Positions 8,546-17,959 of a stretch of 36,555 bases of DNA are shown piece by piece. Location of the stretch: positions 1 to 36,555 of the forward strand of contig JAINDL010000178.1 of NCBI GenBank assembly GCA_019931245.1, given 5' to 3'. Position 1 is the first letter of the stretch; each line of letters opens with the position of its first letter. The notes below the pieces were generated by a model. It worked only from the letters and a program-made list of their open reading frames with translations. It ran no database searches and was not told where the DNA came from. Source of the DNA: Bryobacteraceae bacterium CoA2 C42 (lineage in GTDB: Bacteria; Acidobacteriota; Terriglobia; Bryobacterales; Bryobacteraceae). The position numbers were made by a program, and so were the translations under genes.

Positions 8546-9273
8546 GCGGGCCGAGGAGAGCGTGCCTTGGGCTGGGCGTGTGCTGGGCCGGGCTGGTGGT
8601 GGTGTGGGGGCAGCCGGCGGGGGCGGCGGTGGACTATGCGGCGCGGCGGCAGAGTATGGTGCGCGAGCAGTTGGCGGCGCGCGGGATTAAAGATCCGCAG
8701 GTGCTGGCGGCGATGGGGAGGGTGGCGCGAGAGTTGTTTGTGCCGCCCGGGCAGATGCCGTTTGCGTACGACGACCGGCCGCTGCCGATTGGCCATGGGC
8801 AGACGATTTCGCAGCCCTACATCGTCGCTCTGATGACGGAGTTACTGGCGCCGGGGAAGCGGGACCGGGTGCTTGAAGTGGGGACCGGCTCCGGCTATCA
8901 GGCGGCGGTGTTGGGGCGGCTGGCTGGCCAAGTGTACAGTTTGGAGATTGTTCCGGAGTTGGCGCGGACGGCGGCGTTGGTGCTGCGGGCCGAGGGGTTT
9001 CGGAATATCCACGTGCGGGAGGGGGATGGGTACAAGGGCTGGGCGGCGTTTGCGCCCTACGATAAGATTCTGCTGACGGCGGCGCCGCCGGAGATTCCCG
9101 CCGAGTTGGTGGCGCAGTTGCGTCCCGGGGGGCGGTTGGTGGCGCCGGTGGGGGAAGAGACGCAGCGGTTGGTGGTGGTGGACAAATCGCTCGACGGCAG
9201 GACCCAGACGCGGAGTATCATCCCGGTCCGGTTTGTTCCCATGGTCCGCGAGAGCGGGGCAGGGAAGGAGTAA
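8542..9273 (+). CDS. pcm: Protein-L-isoaspartate O-methyltransferase, exported form
   Basis: A 243-residue PCMT that transfers a methyl group from S-adenosylmethionine to L-isoaspartyl residues of damaged proteins. Visible are the substrate-side [10 protein letters not shown] (residues 85-94), the SAM motif [10 protein letters not shown] (111-120) and the C-terminal [20 protein letters not shown] typical of the family. The start is GTG at 8542, overlapping the GroEL stop in GTGA, with a purine-rich GGGGAGCGGGA just upstream. About 28 residues precede the PCMT fold and read as a signal peptide ([21 protein letters not shown]), so this copy is probably periplasmic. An in-frame ATG upstream (8377) lies inside groEL and is rejected. 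Confidence 0.9.
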   Translation: MSGPRRACLGLGVCWAGLVVVWGQPAGAAVDYAARRQSMVREQLAARGIKDPQVLAAMGRVARELFVPPGQMPFAYDDRPLPIGHGQTISQPYIVALMTELLAPGKRDRVLEVGTGSGYQAAVLGRLAGQVYSLEIVPELARTAALVLRAEGFRNIHVREGDGYKGWAAFAPYDKILLTAAPPEIPAELVAQLRPGGRLVAPVGEETQRLVVVDKSLDGRTQTRSIIPVRFVPMVRESGAGKE

Positions 9274-9289
9274 GCTGGGGAGACCGATC

Positions 9290-10870
9290 ATGAACGAACA
9301 TCATCCCTATCATCCGATCATTTACGTGCGCGGCTTCGCGGCGACGCAGGGCGAGATTGAGGAGACGGTGGCGGACCCGTATATGGGTTTCAATATCGGG
9401 TCGACCAAGTCGCGCGTGGCGTGGACCGGCGAGCGGCAGCGCTTCTACTTTGAATCCCCGCTGGTGCGGCTGATGAGCGACCACGAGTACGAAGACGTTT
9501 TCGTGGAGGGGGAGGACCTGCTCGCGGTGCGGCCGACGGACAAGGCGGTGCCGTACCGGAGTATTGTGATCTATCGTTACTACGACGATGCGTCGAAGGA
9601 CTTCGGCGATGGGCAAACGCCGCCGATTGAACAGTTTGCGCGGGGGCTGGGGCAGTTGATTCTCCGGCTGCGGGAGCGCGTTTGCGCGAACGCGAAAAAC
9701 GGGGTGACGCCGGCGGATTTCCGGGTGTATCTGGTGGCGCATTCGATGGGCGGGCTGGTTTGCCGGGCGTTCTTGCAGAATCCGGCGCTGGGCGCGGCGG
9801 AGGCGCGGGGGGCGGTGGATAAGGTGTTCACGTACGCGACGCCGCATAACGGGATCGATATGCGCATTGTGCGGAACGTGCCGGGCTGGGTCTCGTTCGG
9901 AGATATCAACAACTTCAACCGCGGGCGAATGGCTGATTATCTGGGACTGCCGCCGGGCGACGATGTTTCCGTCGTGACTAACTTTCCGCCCGAACGGGTT
10001 TTCAACCTGGTGGGGACAAACCCGGGCGATTACAGTGTGGCCGGGGGCTTGTCGAGTTGGGCGGCCGGGCCGGCGAGCGACGGGCTGGTGCGGATTGAGA
10101 ACGCGACGACGCACGGGCCGGGGCCGGACGGAACGGATGTGACCTCGCCCCGGGCGTTTGTCTTCCGGAGCCATTCCGGGCACTACGGGATTGTGAACTC
10201 GGAGGAGGGATACCAGAACCTGACGCGGTTTCTGTTCGGGGTGCTGCGCGTGGATGGCATTCTGGATGTGGACGACATCTCGCTGCCGGCCGAGGTGCAG
10301 AAGGCCCACCAGGAGGGCCGGACGGTGCAGGCTTCCTATCAGTTTGAGATTGCGGCCAGCGTGCGGGGCTGCCAGTGGCAGATGACGCGGCGGGAGGTGC
10401 GGGAGAACTCGGCGGTGTTCCGGACATACAATGACCTGTTTCCGGGAACGCCGCGCACGCCGCGGTCGCCGGACCGGACGAAGAGTCCGCACCTGTTTTC
10501 GTTGTTTCTCGATCCGCAGAAGAGCGTGAAGGGTTCACGGTCGGTGAGCTTCGCTTTCGATTTAAAGGTGTTGGTGCCGGACTACGTGGTGGACGGGCTG
10601 CTGTTTTTGAAGCGGCACTACGAGGGCGGCTTCATCTACCGGGAGCTGATTCTGGTGGAGGCGTTTCCGGACAGGACCACTCCATCCGGTTGGCGCATCC
10701 GGTACGGCTATCAGGATATGAATCCGGGCAAGCCCGGGGTGGAGGCGGAGACGCGGGAGTTGGTGGCGGGAGACCCGGCGCGGGGCATCGCCTTCGACAT
10801 TCCGATTGAGCAGAAGACGCGGCCCGGCCTGCGCGGGCGGCTACGTCTCGAGGCCCGGCCGTGGACGTAG
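9290..10870 (+). CDS. Alpha/beta hydrolase, PGAP1/lipase-like
   Basis: A 526-residue protein. The N-terminal strand HPIIYVRGF leads into an alpha/beta hydrolase fold with nucleophile elbow VAHSMGGLVCRAFL (S152). The nearby VFTYATPHNG is characteristic of triacylglycerol lipase and PGAP1-like enzymes. D264 (PASDGLV) and H295 or H298 (RSHSGHYG) are plausible triad partners. From about residue 320 a second, mostly beta region has no recognised domain. No signal peptide is visible. An esterase or lipase activity is inferred; the substrate is unknown. The start at 9290 has GGGGAG a short distance upstream. The gene follows pcm by 16 bases and closes the groEL-pcm unit, ending convergently 10 bases from the LolC/E-like gene. 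Confidence 0.75.
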   Translation: MNEHHPYHPIIYVRGFAATQGEIEETVADPYMGFNIGSTKSRVAWTGERQRFYFESPLVRLMSDHEYEDVFVEGEDLLAVRPTDKAVPYRSIVIYRYYDDASKDFGDGQTPPIEQFARGLGQLILRLRERVCANAKNGVTPADFRVYLVAHSMGGLVCRAFLQNPALGAAEARGAVDKVFTYATPHNGIDMRIVRNVPGWVSFGDINNFNRGRMADYLGLPPGDDVSVVTNFPPERVFNLVGTNPGDYSVAGGLSSWAAGPASDGLVRIENATTHGPGPDGTDVTSPRAFVFRSHSGHYGIVNSEEGYQNLTRFLFGVLRVDGILDVDDISLPAEVQKAHQEGRTVQASYQFEIAASVRGCQWQMTRREVRENSAVFRTYNDLFPGTPRTPRSPDRTKSPHLFSLFLDPQKSVKGSRSVSFAFDLKVLVPDYVVDGLLFLKRHYEGGFIYRELILVEAFPDRTTPSGWRIRYGYQDMNPGKPGVEAETRELVAGDPARGIAFDIPIEQKTRPGLRGRLRLEARPWT

Positions 10871-10880
10871 GCGGCGCCCG

Positions 10881-12116
10881 TTACTCGTAGCGGAGCGCTT
10901 CGGCCGGGAGCACTTTGGTGGCCTGGCGGGCGGGATAGAGCGTGGCGAGGAAGCTGACGAGGAGAGCGCCGCCCGAGACCCAGAGGGCGTCGAGGGGGCG
11001 CGGTTCGAAGGGCACGTAGCTGAGGGCGTAGACTTCGGCGTCGAGCGTGATCCAGCGGTAGTGATCGGCGAGGTAGCTTAAGCCGTAGCCGAGCACGAGG
11101 CCGAGGACGGAGCCGGCCGCGCCGATCATGAGGCCCTGCAGGATGAAGATGCGGCGGATCTGGTCCCAGCGGGCGCCCATCGAGACCAGCACGGCGATGT
11201 CGCGGTTCTTTTCCATGACCATCATGATGAGGCTGATGAGAATGTTCAGCGCCGCGATGAGCTGGATGAGCGAGATGGTGATGACGGTGACGACGCGGTC
11301 CATTTTGAGGGCGGAGAGAATCTGTTTGTTCTGCTCCTGCCAGTGGGTGCCGCCGACCTTGTTGCCGCCGATCTGCTCGGCCTGGGCGGCGACAGCGGGC
11401 GCGAGGGCCACCGGATCGACCTTCATCTCGATGGCGTTGACGGCGCCAGGCTGGCCGAGCACGGCCTGCACATCGCGCAGGCGAGCGAAACCCCACGTGT
11501 TGTCGAGATCATAGAAGCCGCTTTCAAAGATGCCGACGACGCGGAATTTGTGATAGCTGGGCCGGGGGCCGAGGGGGGTGAGGTCGCCGTTCGGGCTAAT
11601 GACGGTGACGATGGAATCGAGCAGCATGCCGGAGCGGCCGGCGAGACGGGAGCCGAGCAGAATGCCGGGGTAGCCGGTATCTTCAGCAAGGCGCTGGAGG
11701 CTGCCTTCGCGGAGGTATTTGGCGATTTCCCCCCATTCGGCGGCGCTGGCCGGAGCAAGGCCTTTGAGGACGCCGCCCTGGCCCTGCAGCGGACCGCTAT
11801 AGAGCACTTGGCCGTAGAGGACGGGCGAGACGCTTTTGACGTGGGGGATGGATTGCAGCTGCCGCGCGAGGGCCGGCCACTGTTCAAAGCCGATGCCCGG
11901 CTCCTTTTCAAGCAGGGCGGCATGGGCGGTGGCGCCGAGTAGGGTGCGTTCGAGCGTATTGCGGAAGCCATTGGTGATGGCGAGGGCGATAATCAGCGCC
12001 ATCACTCCGGCCGCAACGCCGAGGATGGAGATGGCGGTGATGACCGAGATGACGGCGTGCTTGCGCTTGGCGGTTAGGTAGCGGCGGGCGACGAAGCGTT
12101 CGAAGGCGAAGTTCAT
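10881..12116 (-). CDS. LolC/LolE-like ABC transporter permease
   Basis: A 411-residue permease of the lipoprotein-releasing (LolC/E) group. A cytoplasmic [23 protein letters not shown] start leads into a first membrane helix (about 20-47). A large periplasmic domain (about 50-270) follows, then three C-terminal helices including [32 protein letters not shown], the FtsX-type coupling region. The family extracts lipoproteins from the inner membrane with the LolD ATPase. No lolD follows, because the next gene downstream is convergent, so the ATPase must be encoded elsewhere. The ATG overlaps the lysS stop in ATGA, so translation is coupled to lysS. Confidence 0.88.
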   Translation of the reverse strand: MNFAFERFVARRYLTAKRKHAVISVITAISILGVAAGVMALIIALAITNGFRNTLERTLLGATAHAALLEKEPGIGFEQWPALARQLQSIPHVKSVSPVLYGQVLYSGPLQGQGGVLKGLAPASAAEWGEIAKYLREGSLQRLAEDTGYPGILLGSRLAGRSGMLLDSIVTVISPNGDLTPLGPRPSYHKFRVVGIFESGFYDLDNTWGFARLRDVQAVLGQPGAVNAIEMKVDPVALAPAVAAQAEQIGGNKVGGTHWQEQNKQILSALKMDRVVTVITISLIQLIAALNILISLIMMVMEKNRDIAVLVSMGARWDQIRRIFILQGLMIGAAGSVLGLVLGYGLSYLADHYRWITLDAEVYALSYVPFEPRPLDALWVSGGALLVSFLATLYPARQATKVLPAEALRYE

Positions 12117-13615
12117 TCCGCGTCGCGCAGGAGTTGGGCGATGCCGATCTCGCCTTCCGGGCGGAGGAGCGGGAACAGAATGACATCGCGGATCGAGCGG
12201 GAATCGGTAAGGATCATGGTCAGCCGGTCGATGCCAATGCCTTCCCCGCCCGTGGGCGGCATGCCGTAGCAGAGGGCGCGGACGTAGTCTTCGTCCATTT
12301 GGTGGGCTTCATCGTCGCCGCGGGCGGCCATGGCGAGTTGGAGTTCGAAGCGCTTGCGCTGTTCGTTGGGGTCGTTGAGCTCGGTGTAGGCGTTGCCGAT
12401 CTCCATGCCGGCGCAGAAGATTTCAAAGCGCTCGACGAAGTTGGGTTCGTCGGGTTTGTTCTTCGACAGCGGCGAGACCTCGACCGGGTAGTCGTAGATC
12501 ATGGTGGGTTCGAATAGGTGCTCTTCGCAGACCCGCTCGAACAGGTCGAGGAGCATTTCGCCCGAGGTGGATTTTGAGGAGTGGCGGACGAGCCAGGCGG
12601 GGTCGGTGAGGTCGGCGAGGGAGGGTTTGTTGTCGCCGCGCCAGTACTCGATGACGGCTTCGCGCATCGAGAAGCGGCGGATGACGCCGAAGTCGAGTTC
12701 GCGGCCCTGGTAGGTGATTTTCGTGCCGCCGGTGACGTCGATGGCGACCTGGCGGAGGAGCTGTTCGGTGAGGTCCATGAGGCCGCGGTAGTCGGTGTAG
12801 GCCTGGTAGAACTCGAGCATGGTGAACTCGGGGTTGTGCTTGATGGAGATCCCCTCATTGCGGAAGTTGCGGTTGATTTCGTAGACGCGGTCCATGCCGC
12901 CGACGATGAGGCGTTTGAGGTAAAGCTCCGGAGCGATGCGGAGATAGAGGTCGAGGTCGAGCGTATTGTGGTGGGTGACGAAGGGCCGGGCGGCGGCACC
13001 GCCGTAGAGCGGCTGGAGCATGGGCGTTTCGACTTCGACAAAGCCGTGGGCGTCGAGTTGGCGGCGGAGCGACTGGGTGACGCGGGCGCGGGCGACGAAG
13101 GTGGCGCGGACGTCGGTGTTGGCGATCAGGTCGAGGTAGCGCTGGCGGGTGCGGGTTTCGACGTCCTCGAGGCCGTGGTACTTCTCGGGCATCGGCAGGA
13201 GCGTTTTGGAGAGGAAGGTAAGGGCGGTGGCGTGAATGGAGAATTCGCCGGTGCGGGTGTGGAACAGGGTGCCGTCGACGCCCAGGATGTCGCCGATGTC
13301 GAGCAGCTGGTAAAGTTTGAAGTCGTTTTCCGACAGGAAGTCGATCTTGATGTAGACCTGGATTTTGCGCCCGCCCTGTTCGAGGTGGAGAAAGCCGGCC
13401 TTGCCTTTGCCGCGGAGAGAGTTGATGCGACCGCAGACGCGGACGGCGATGGGTTCGGCTTCGAGTTCAGCGGCGGATTTGGCGCCGTGGGCGTCCCAGA
13501 GCGCGGGGACGGAATGGGAGGCATCAAAGCAGGCGCCGTAGGGGCGATGGCCGAGGGTACTGATCTCGTGGGTGCGTTGGAGCCGCTGCTTGAGCAGCTC
13601 ATGTTCGAGCGACAA
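12113..13615 (-). CDS. lysS: Lysyl-tRNA synthetase, class II
   Basis: A 500-residue class II LysRS that attaches lysine to tRNA-Lys in the cytoplasm. An OB-fold anticodon-binding domain fills about residues 55-155. The catalytic domain carries motif 2 ([10 protein letters not shown], followed by [12 protein letters not shown]) and motif 3 ([13 protein letters not shown]) near the C-terminus. Length is normal for bacterial LysS. The start codon is TTG: AAGGAG lies seven bases upstream and the next residues ([11 protein letters not shown]) fit the usual N-terminus. A LolC/E-like gene follows with an ATGA overlap. Confidence 0.96.
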   Translation of the reverse strand: MSLEHELLKQRLQRTHEISTLGHRPYGACFDASHSVPALWDAHGAKSAAELEAEPIAVRVCGRINSLRGKGKAGFLHLEQGGRKIQVYIKIDFLSENDFKLYQLLDIGDILGVDGTLFHTRTGEFSIHATALTFLSKTLLPMPEKYHGLEDVETRTRQRYLDLIANTDVRATFVARARVTQSLRRQLDAHGFVEVETPMLQPLYGGAAARPFVTHHNTLDLDLYLRIAPELYLKRLIVGGMDRVYEINRNFRNEGISIKHNPEFTMLEFYQAYTDYRGLMDLTEQLLRQVAIDVTGGTKITYQGRELDFGVIRRFSMREAVIEYWRGDNKPSLADLTDPAWLVRHSSKSTSGEMLLDLFERVCEEHLFEPTMIYDYPVEVSPLSKNKPDEPNFVERFEIFCAGMEIGNAYTELNDPNEQRKRFELQLAMAARGDDEAHQMDEDYVRALCYGMPPTGGEGIGIDRLTMILTDSRSIRDVILFPLLRPEGEIGIAQLLRDAE

Positions 13616-13663
13616 TATCGAACTCCTTCGAAAACTCCCATTATAGCGGGGAGCCGGACGCGG

Positions 13664-14341
13664 CTACCGCCAGATCAGGACTTCCCGCATCTGATCGCGG
13701 GCGAGGAAGAACTTGCGGGGCCCGAAGTTGCGGAAGATGCGGTCGATGGTCTGATTACTGAAGTATTGGGCGGGTTTGCGCCGGTCGCGTTCGGCGAGAT
13801 GGAGCTGGTTGCGGGCCTGAATCTGATAGGAGAAGACGGGCACTTCTTCGGCTCGGTCATCGGCGTGGAAGATGGCGAACAGCGGGGCGCCGGGCCGCGT
13901 GATGGCGCGGAGCTGTTCGAGTACCGGGCCCAGGAGTTCCGGACGGAGGTATTGAAGGCAATCCCAGAGCAGTACGGCGTCGAACTCGCCTTCCTGATGA
14001 TCGAGCGTGTGTTCTGTAAAAATTTGCACGCGGTCCTCTTCGAGTTGCCGGTCGAGGTATTCCGGGCCGTTGCCGAAGGCAAGTTCGAGGGCCCGGTAAA
14101 AAGGATCGGGGCGGGGAATCTGCTGCTGTTCGAACAGGTACTCGATGGTGGCGGGGGCACCGCACAGGTCCAGGATTTTCAAGCGGTCCTGACGGTCCAG
14201 CGCCTGAAAAAACTGGTCGAGACCGTTGGAGGTCCTGGTCAGTTCACGGGGCGTAACCGGCTGGTCAGCCGGGGGAGAGTAGGCTACCAGTCGCGGCGGC
14301 TCCTCTTCGGGTTGAAACAGATTACGCAGCTTTTCGAGCAC
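13664..14341 (-). CDS. Putative class I SAM-dependent methyltransferase
   Basis: A 225-residue protein with a Rossmann-like core. The strand and loop KILDLCGAPATIEYLFEQ sits where motif I would be, and EFDAVLLWDCLQYLRPELLG where motif IV and the following helix would be. The glycine-rich loop is degenerate (one glycine), so SAM binding is inferred from the overall pattern rather than a clean motif. No substrate can be proposed. The start is GTG at 14341 with a weak AAGG upstream, nine bases after the bactofilin stop. The two genes are therefore likely co-transcribed, which hints at a cell-envelope or cytoskeletal connection without proving one. Confidence 0.55.
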   Translation of the reverse strand: MLEKLRNLFQPEEEPPRLVAYSPPADQPVTPRELTRTSNGLDQFFQALDRQDRLKILDLCGAPATIEYLFEQQQIPRPDPFYRALELAFGNGPEYLDRQLEEDRVQIFTEHTLDHQEGEFDAVLLWDCLQYLRPELLGPVLEQLRAITRPGAPLFAIFHADDRAEEVPVFSYQIQARNQLHLAERDRRKPAQYFSNQTIDRIFRNFGPRKFFLARDQMREVLIWR

Positions 14342-14350
14342 GACCTTACG

Positions 14351-14890
14351 TTATTTCTTGGGCTCGGAGGGGGGATTGTTTCGCGGCGCCGGGGCGGCGG
14401 CGGGTTCTTTGGGTTCGGCGGCCGGGGCGGGTTTGGGCTCCGGCCGCAGACTGGCCACGGATCCGTTGATGGTGCCTTCCTCTTCGCAAACGAACTTGAC
14501 GGTGCGCACATCGCCGAGCAGTTTGGCCCCGTTGCGGATCTCGACCTTCTCGCTGCCTTCCACGTTCCCGGTGACTTGGCCTTGGATGATGACATGCCGG
14601 GCCTTGATCGCGGCCGCCACGCGGCCGTTCGGGCCGATCGTGATGCGGTGCTCCTGGGCTTCAACCGTCCCTTCGATCTGCCCGTCGACGATGAGGTCTT
14701 CCCGGGCGATGATCTGGCCTTTGACGTAGACGGCCTTGCCGATCGTGGCGATGCCACGGGGCGATTCCTGCTCATAGGAGCGAACTGCGGGGACAGTCGA
14801 GATGGGGATACCCTCCTTCACTGGTTCGGGAACCGGCGCGGAGGTTCCTTTCAACGGCTGTTCTTCTTCACGATCGCGACGTTTCCACAT
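14351..14890 (-). CDS. Bactofilin-family cytoskeletal protein
   Basis: A 179-residue bactofilin. The central region (about 45-145) is a right-handed beta-helix of short repeating strands: ATIGKAVYVKGQIIAREDLIVDGQIEGTVEA, then ITIGPNGRVAAAIKARHVIIQGQVTGNVEG and VEIRNGAKLLGDV. It is flanked by a charged, disordered N-terminus and a P/A/E-rich C-terminal tail, as is usual. Bactofilins polymerise without nucleotide and help position envelope-modifying proteins. An AGGA precedes the ATG at a suitable distance. It is the first gene of a pair with the putative methyltransferase. Confidence 0.9.
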   Translation of the reverse strand: MWKRRDREEEQPLKGTSAPVPEPVKEGIPISTVPAVRSYEQESPRGIATIGKAVYVKGQIIAREDLIVDGQIEGTVEAQEHRITIGPNGRVAAAIKARHVIIQGQVTGNVEGSEKVEIRNGAKLLGDVRTVKFVCEEEGTINGSVASLRPEPKPAPAAEPKEPAAAPAPRNNPPSEPKK

Positions 14891-14967
14891 AATAATTCCT
14901 AGTACCGTCGAGCGGCAAACTAATCCCTCATCCTAAACCGGATTTGGCCGGAAGGCAATGGAATCTC

Positions 14968-16580
14968 TCACATCGCCCCCGGCAGGAGCCCCAGCGTCGA
15001 CCGGGATCCGACCGCGCCGCCGCGGTAGACGCGCTGGGTGGCCTTGGTGCGGTCGGAAGCGAGGGCACGGGGAATGTCCATGAACTTCTGCGGGTTGCGG
15101 TCAGCGAGCGGCAACCGGGAACTCCAGACCCGGACGAGAAGACGGTGGCCTTTGCGGAAGGTGTGGTCTCAGTCGGGCATGAAGAACTCGACGCGGTCAG
15201 GCTGATCGGGGACAAAGGGCACGGGCGTTTCACGAGGACTTGCGGAACTTGCCGAGCAAGGGTTCGCCGCGGATAAGTTGCTGGCAGCCCCCCATTGGGG
15301 TGCGGTTTTCTCGTGGAGCGTGGGGTAGTCGCCGGGGTAGATGTCGATAAGTTTGACGACGAAGGCGGAGTTGGTGCCGGAGGTGGAGTCGCTGCCGGAG
15401 GTGGAGACGAGCAGGGGATCCTCGACGGGGCCGGCGATGGTGAGGTCTTCCGGAATCGGGTCGGGTTCGAAGGCCAGGACATCAGGCCGCTGGGAGGCAA
15501 CGCGCTGGTCTTCGGTCCTGTACTCGCGGGCGATGCCGGGGAAGGTGTAGTCGAGGTAGGGCGCGGGTCTGTTGGGGGCGGAAAGATAGTCGTCGCTGCC
15601 GGCGGCAAAGACCCACGCGCAGGCCATTTTGGCATAGCCTTTGCCTTTCCGGTGCTGCTCGAAGAAGGGGAATTCGATGAATTCGCGGCAGAAGGCCGCG
15701 GTTTTCGAGCCCAAGTGGAGGTTGCCGGCCGTGTCGCCATCGCCGCGCGACCAGCCGCCGTGGGTCCAGGGGCCATGATGGGAAGGTTGGTTTAGGGCGG
15801 GGCGTGCTTTTCCATGAATGCGTGGGTGGGCAGGGGGCCGTGGGCGTCTTCCGCGTCGAACCAGCCCCCCAACGGTCATGACGGCGGGTCGATCGCGCGG
15901 AGGTGGCGCCGGATGCCGCGGGCTTGCCAGTAGGCGTTGAGCGTGGTGTTTTCGGTGTTCTCCTTCCAGTAGGAATGCGCATTCTGGAAGTATCTTTCGG
16001 CGGCGTTGCCGAGTCCGCCCAGGCGGAGGTAAAAGTCGAAGCCGTCGGGGGGGGGAGGGGCGGGGGCGCCTTTGCGTTCAACGAAGGACTGGTAGAAGCT
16101 GAAGTTGGCGGCGAGCATGAAGGCGTCGTTGTGGTGAGAGCCGTCGCCGCGTTAGTAGTCGTTGACGGAAGTCTGGGGGGGCGGCCAGAGCGGGGTGGGC
16201 GTCGATCATGCCGGCCGAGATGTAGAAGCCCGGGCAGGAGATGCCCCACATGCCGAGTTTGCCGTTGTTGTTCCGGATGTTCTTGCTGAGCCGGTCGATC
16301 GTGTCGTGTCAGTGGATTCGTTGGTGTCGCGGACGCCTTTGGCGGGGTTGTGCGGGCGGACCTCGGCCCAGGTGCCCTGCGAGAGGTAGCGGCCGCGAAC
16401 GTCCTGGTCGGCGACGATGTAGCCGGCTTTTTGAAAGGGTGCAGAATGGCCGAGCGAGGCGCGATAGTGGTCGGCGCCGCAGGGTCCGACCGAGCAGGGG
16501 GTGCGCTGGAGGAGGATGCGGTAGGAGCCTGGCGCGGCTACGGCCGGCGGGGCAAGGAGGAGAGCGAAAATCAGGCGCAT
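14968..16580 (-). pseudogene. Decayed CocE/NonD-family hydrolase
   Basis: Fragments of one CocE/NonD-type (S15-like) hydrolase appear in order but in different frames. From the 5' end they are: a signal peptide and ILLQRTPC with GYIVADQDVRGRYLSQG (16580-16310); LGMWGISCPGFYISAGMIDA, holding the nucleophile serine (about 16290-16190); SFYQSFVERKGAP (about 16110); GGWFDAEDAHGPLPTHAF (about 15870-15815); HGPWTHGGWSRGDGDTAGN and EFIEFPFFEQH (about 15780-15650); and finally TFRKGHRLLV with MDIPRALASDRTKATQRVYR, ending at a TGA at 14968-14970. In-frame stops include a TAA at 16152-16154 and one after HAPP near 15795. At least three frameshifts are needed to join the parts. The remaining length, about 537 codons, is shorter than the usual 600 or so. 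It is not expected to give an active enzyme. Confidence 0.85.
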
Positions 16581-16596
16581 GATTTATCGTAGAGGA

Positions 16597-17892
16597 ATGC
16601 AACGCCGTGACCTGTTCAAGACTGTGACGCGGGCAGGCGCCCTTGTAGCCGCTGCTTTCGAGAATGACGCTGTTTTACGCGCGCAGACCGCGACGCAGGC
16701 TAGCTTGGGCCGGCCCGCCGACACCGTCGCGGTGGACGAGGACTTCTGGCTGAACATCCGCCACGCGTTTACCGTGGACCGGAACCTGATCAATCTCAAC
16801 AACGGCGGGGTTTCGCCGTCGCCGAAGATCGTCATGGAGACCGAAAAACGGTATCTGGAAATCTCGAATATGGGTCCGTCGCACTTCATGTGGGGGGTGC
16901 TGGGGCCGGAGATCGAAACTGTGCGGCGGCGTCTGGCCAAGACGTTCGGGTGTGATACCGAGGAGATGGCCATTACGCGCAACGCCTCCGAGGCGCTCGA
17001 GATTGTGCAGATGGGCATGGATCTCAAGGCCGGCGACGAAGTGCTGACGACCAACCAGGACTACCCGCGCATGATCACCGCCTGGGAGCAGCGCGTGCGG
17101 CGCGAAGGCATCGTCCTCCGGCAGATCCCTTTCCCGGTGCCGCCGCCATCGCTCGACGATCTGGCCGAGCGCATCGAGAAGGCCATCACGGCCAGGACGA
17201 AGGTGATTCACATCTGCCACATCACCAACCGTTCCGGGCAGATTTTTCCCGTGCGGAAAATCTGTCAGATGGCGCGGGCGCGCGGGATTGAGACGGTGGT
17301 GGATGGCGCCCACGCCTTTGCCCAGTTTCCGTTCACGCGCGACGAACTCGATTGCGACTACTACGGCACAAGTTTGCATAAGTGGGTGCTGGCGCCCGTC
17401 GGAACGGGTTTTTTGTATGTGCGGAAGGAGAAGATCGGCAGGATCTGGCCGTTGATGGCCGCCGGGCCGCACCTCGATAACAACATCCGGAAGTTTGAGG
17501 AGATCGGGACGCATCCAGCTTCGCAGCGGAACGCGATTACCGAGGCGTTGACGTTTCACGAGTCGATCGGCGTCGCGCGGAAGGCGGCGCGGTTCCGGTA
17601 TCTGCGGAAGCGCTGGTCGGCGCGGCTGCGGGACCTGCCGGGCGTAAAGCTGCTGACCAGCGATGATCCGGAGATGAGCTGCGCGATCGGACTGGTTTCC
17701 GTCGAGGGCTTCCGGGCGGCGGAGTTGGCCAAACATCTGCTCGACAAGCATCGGATTCTCGTGGTGCCCGTCGGGGCGGTCGGCGAGTACGAGGGGCTGC
17801 GGGTGACGCCGAACGTGTATACCACGCTCGAGGAGATCGATACGTTTGCCGAGGTGATGGAGAAGATCATCCGGCGGGGTAGGATTGCCTAG
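16597..17892 (+). CDS. Class V aminotransferase-fold PLP enzyme
   Basis: A 431-residue PLP-dependent enzyme of the aminotransferase class V / isopenicillin N epimerase-like group. The cofactor lysine is in GTSLHKWVLAPVGTGFLYV. The PLP aspartate and histidine segment is TVVDGAHAFAQFPF, and the N-terminal substrate strand is NLINLNNGGVSPSP. The reaction (epimerase, desulfurase or lyase) cannot be assigned. The N-terminus MQRRDLFKTVTRAGALVAAAF resembles a short Tat signal, so export of the folded holoenzyme is possible. ATG 16597 is chosen because the RR motif then lies at the start, but AGAGGA is too close to be a good ribosome site. An in-frame ATG at 16579 would add six residues and overlap the start of the divergent pseudogene. 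Confidence 0.85.
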   Translation: MQRRDLFKTVTRAGALVAAAFENDAVLRAQTATQASLGRPADTVAVDEDFWLNIRHAFTVDRNLINLNNGGVSPSPKIVMETEKRYLEISNMGPSHFMWGVLGPEIETVRRRLAKTFGCDTEEMAITRNASEALEIVQMGMDLKAGDEVLTTNQDYPRMITAWEQRVRREGIVLRQIPFPVPPPSLDDLAERIEKAITARTKVIHICHITNRSGQIFPVRKICQMARARGIETVVDGAHAFAQFPFTRDELDCDYYGTSLHKWVLAPVGTGFLYVRKEKIGRIWPLMAAGPHLDNNIRKFEEIGTHPASQRNAITEALTFHESIGVARKAARFRYLRKRWSARLRDLPGVKLLTSDDPEMSCAIGLVSVEGFRAAELAKHLLDKHRILVVPVGAVGEYEGLRVTPNVYTTLEEIDTFAEVMEKIIRRGRIA

Positions 17893-17959
17893 CGGCGGCG
17901 CCGGTTGCTGACCGGGCACCTTTGCTTCCGGATCCGGCCCGCTGCCATGATGGAACTTC
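17893..17959. other. Point of GC-skew reversal
   Basis: This 67-base gap lies between the aminotransferase and glycosyltransferase genes. To its left the plus strand has clearly more G than C in genes of both orientations, for example lysS on minus and groEL on plus. To its right the plus strand has clearly more C than G, again in both orientations, for example the glycosyltransferase on plus and cstA on minus. The transition is blurred across the aminotransferase gene, so the position is approximate. No dif-like site or other motif is evident in the gap. Confidence 0.6.

Noticed and set aside
12581-14902. 773-codon plus-strand frame across lysS, the methyltransferase and bactofilin
   Set aside because: Runs antisense to three recognised genes; open only because of GC-rich codon bias.
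16571-16600. Possible dif site near GCGCATGATTTATCG
   Set aside because: Only the first few bases resemble dif; the XerD-side half does not match.
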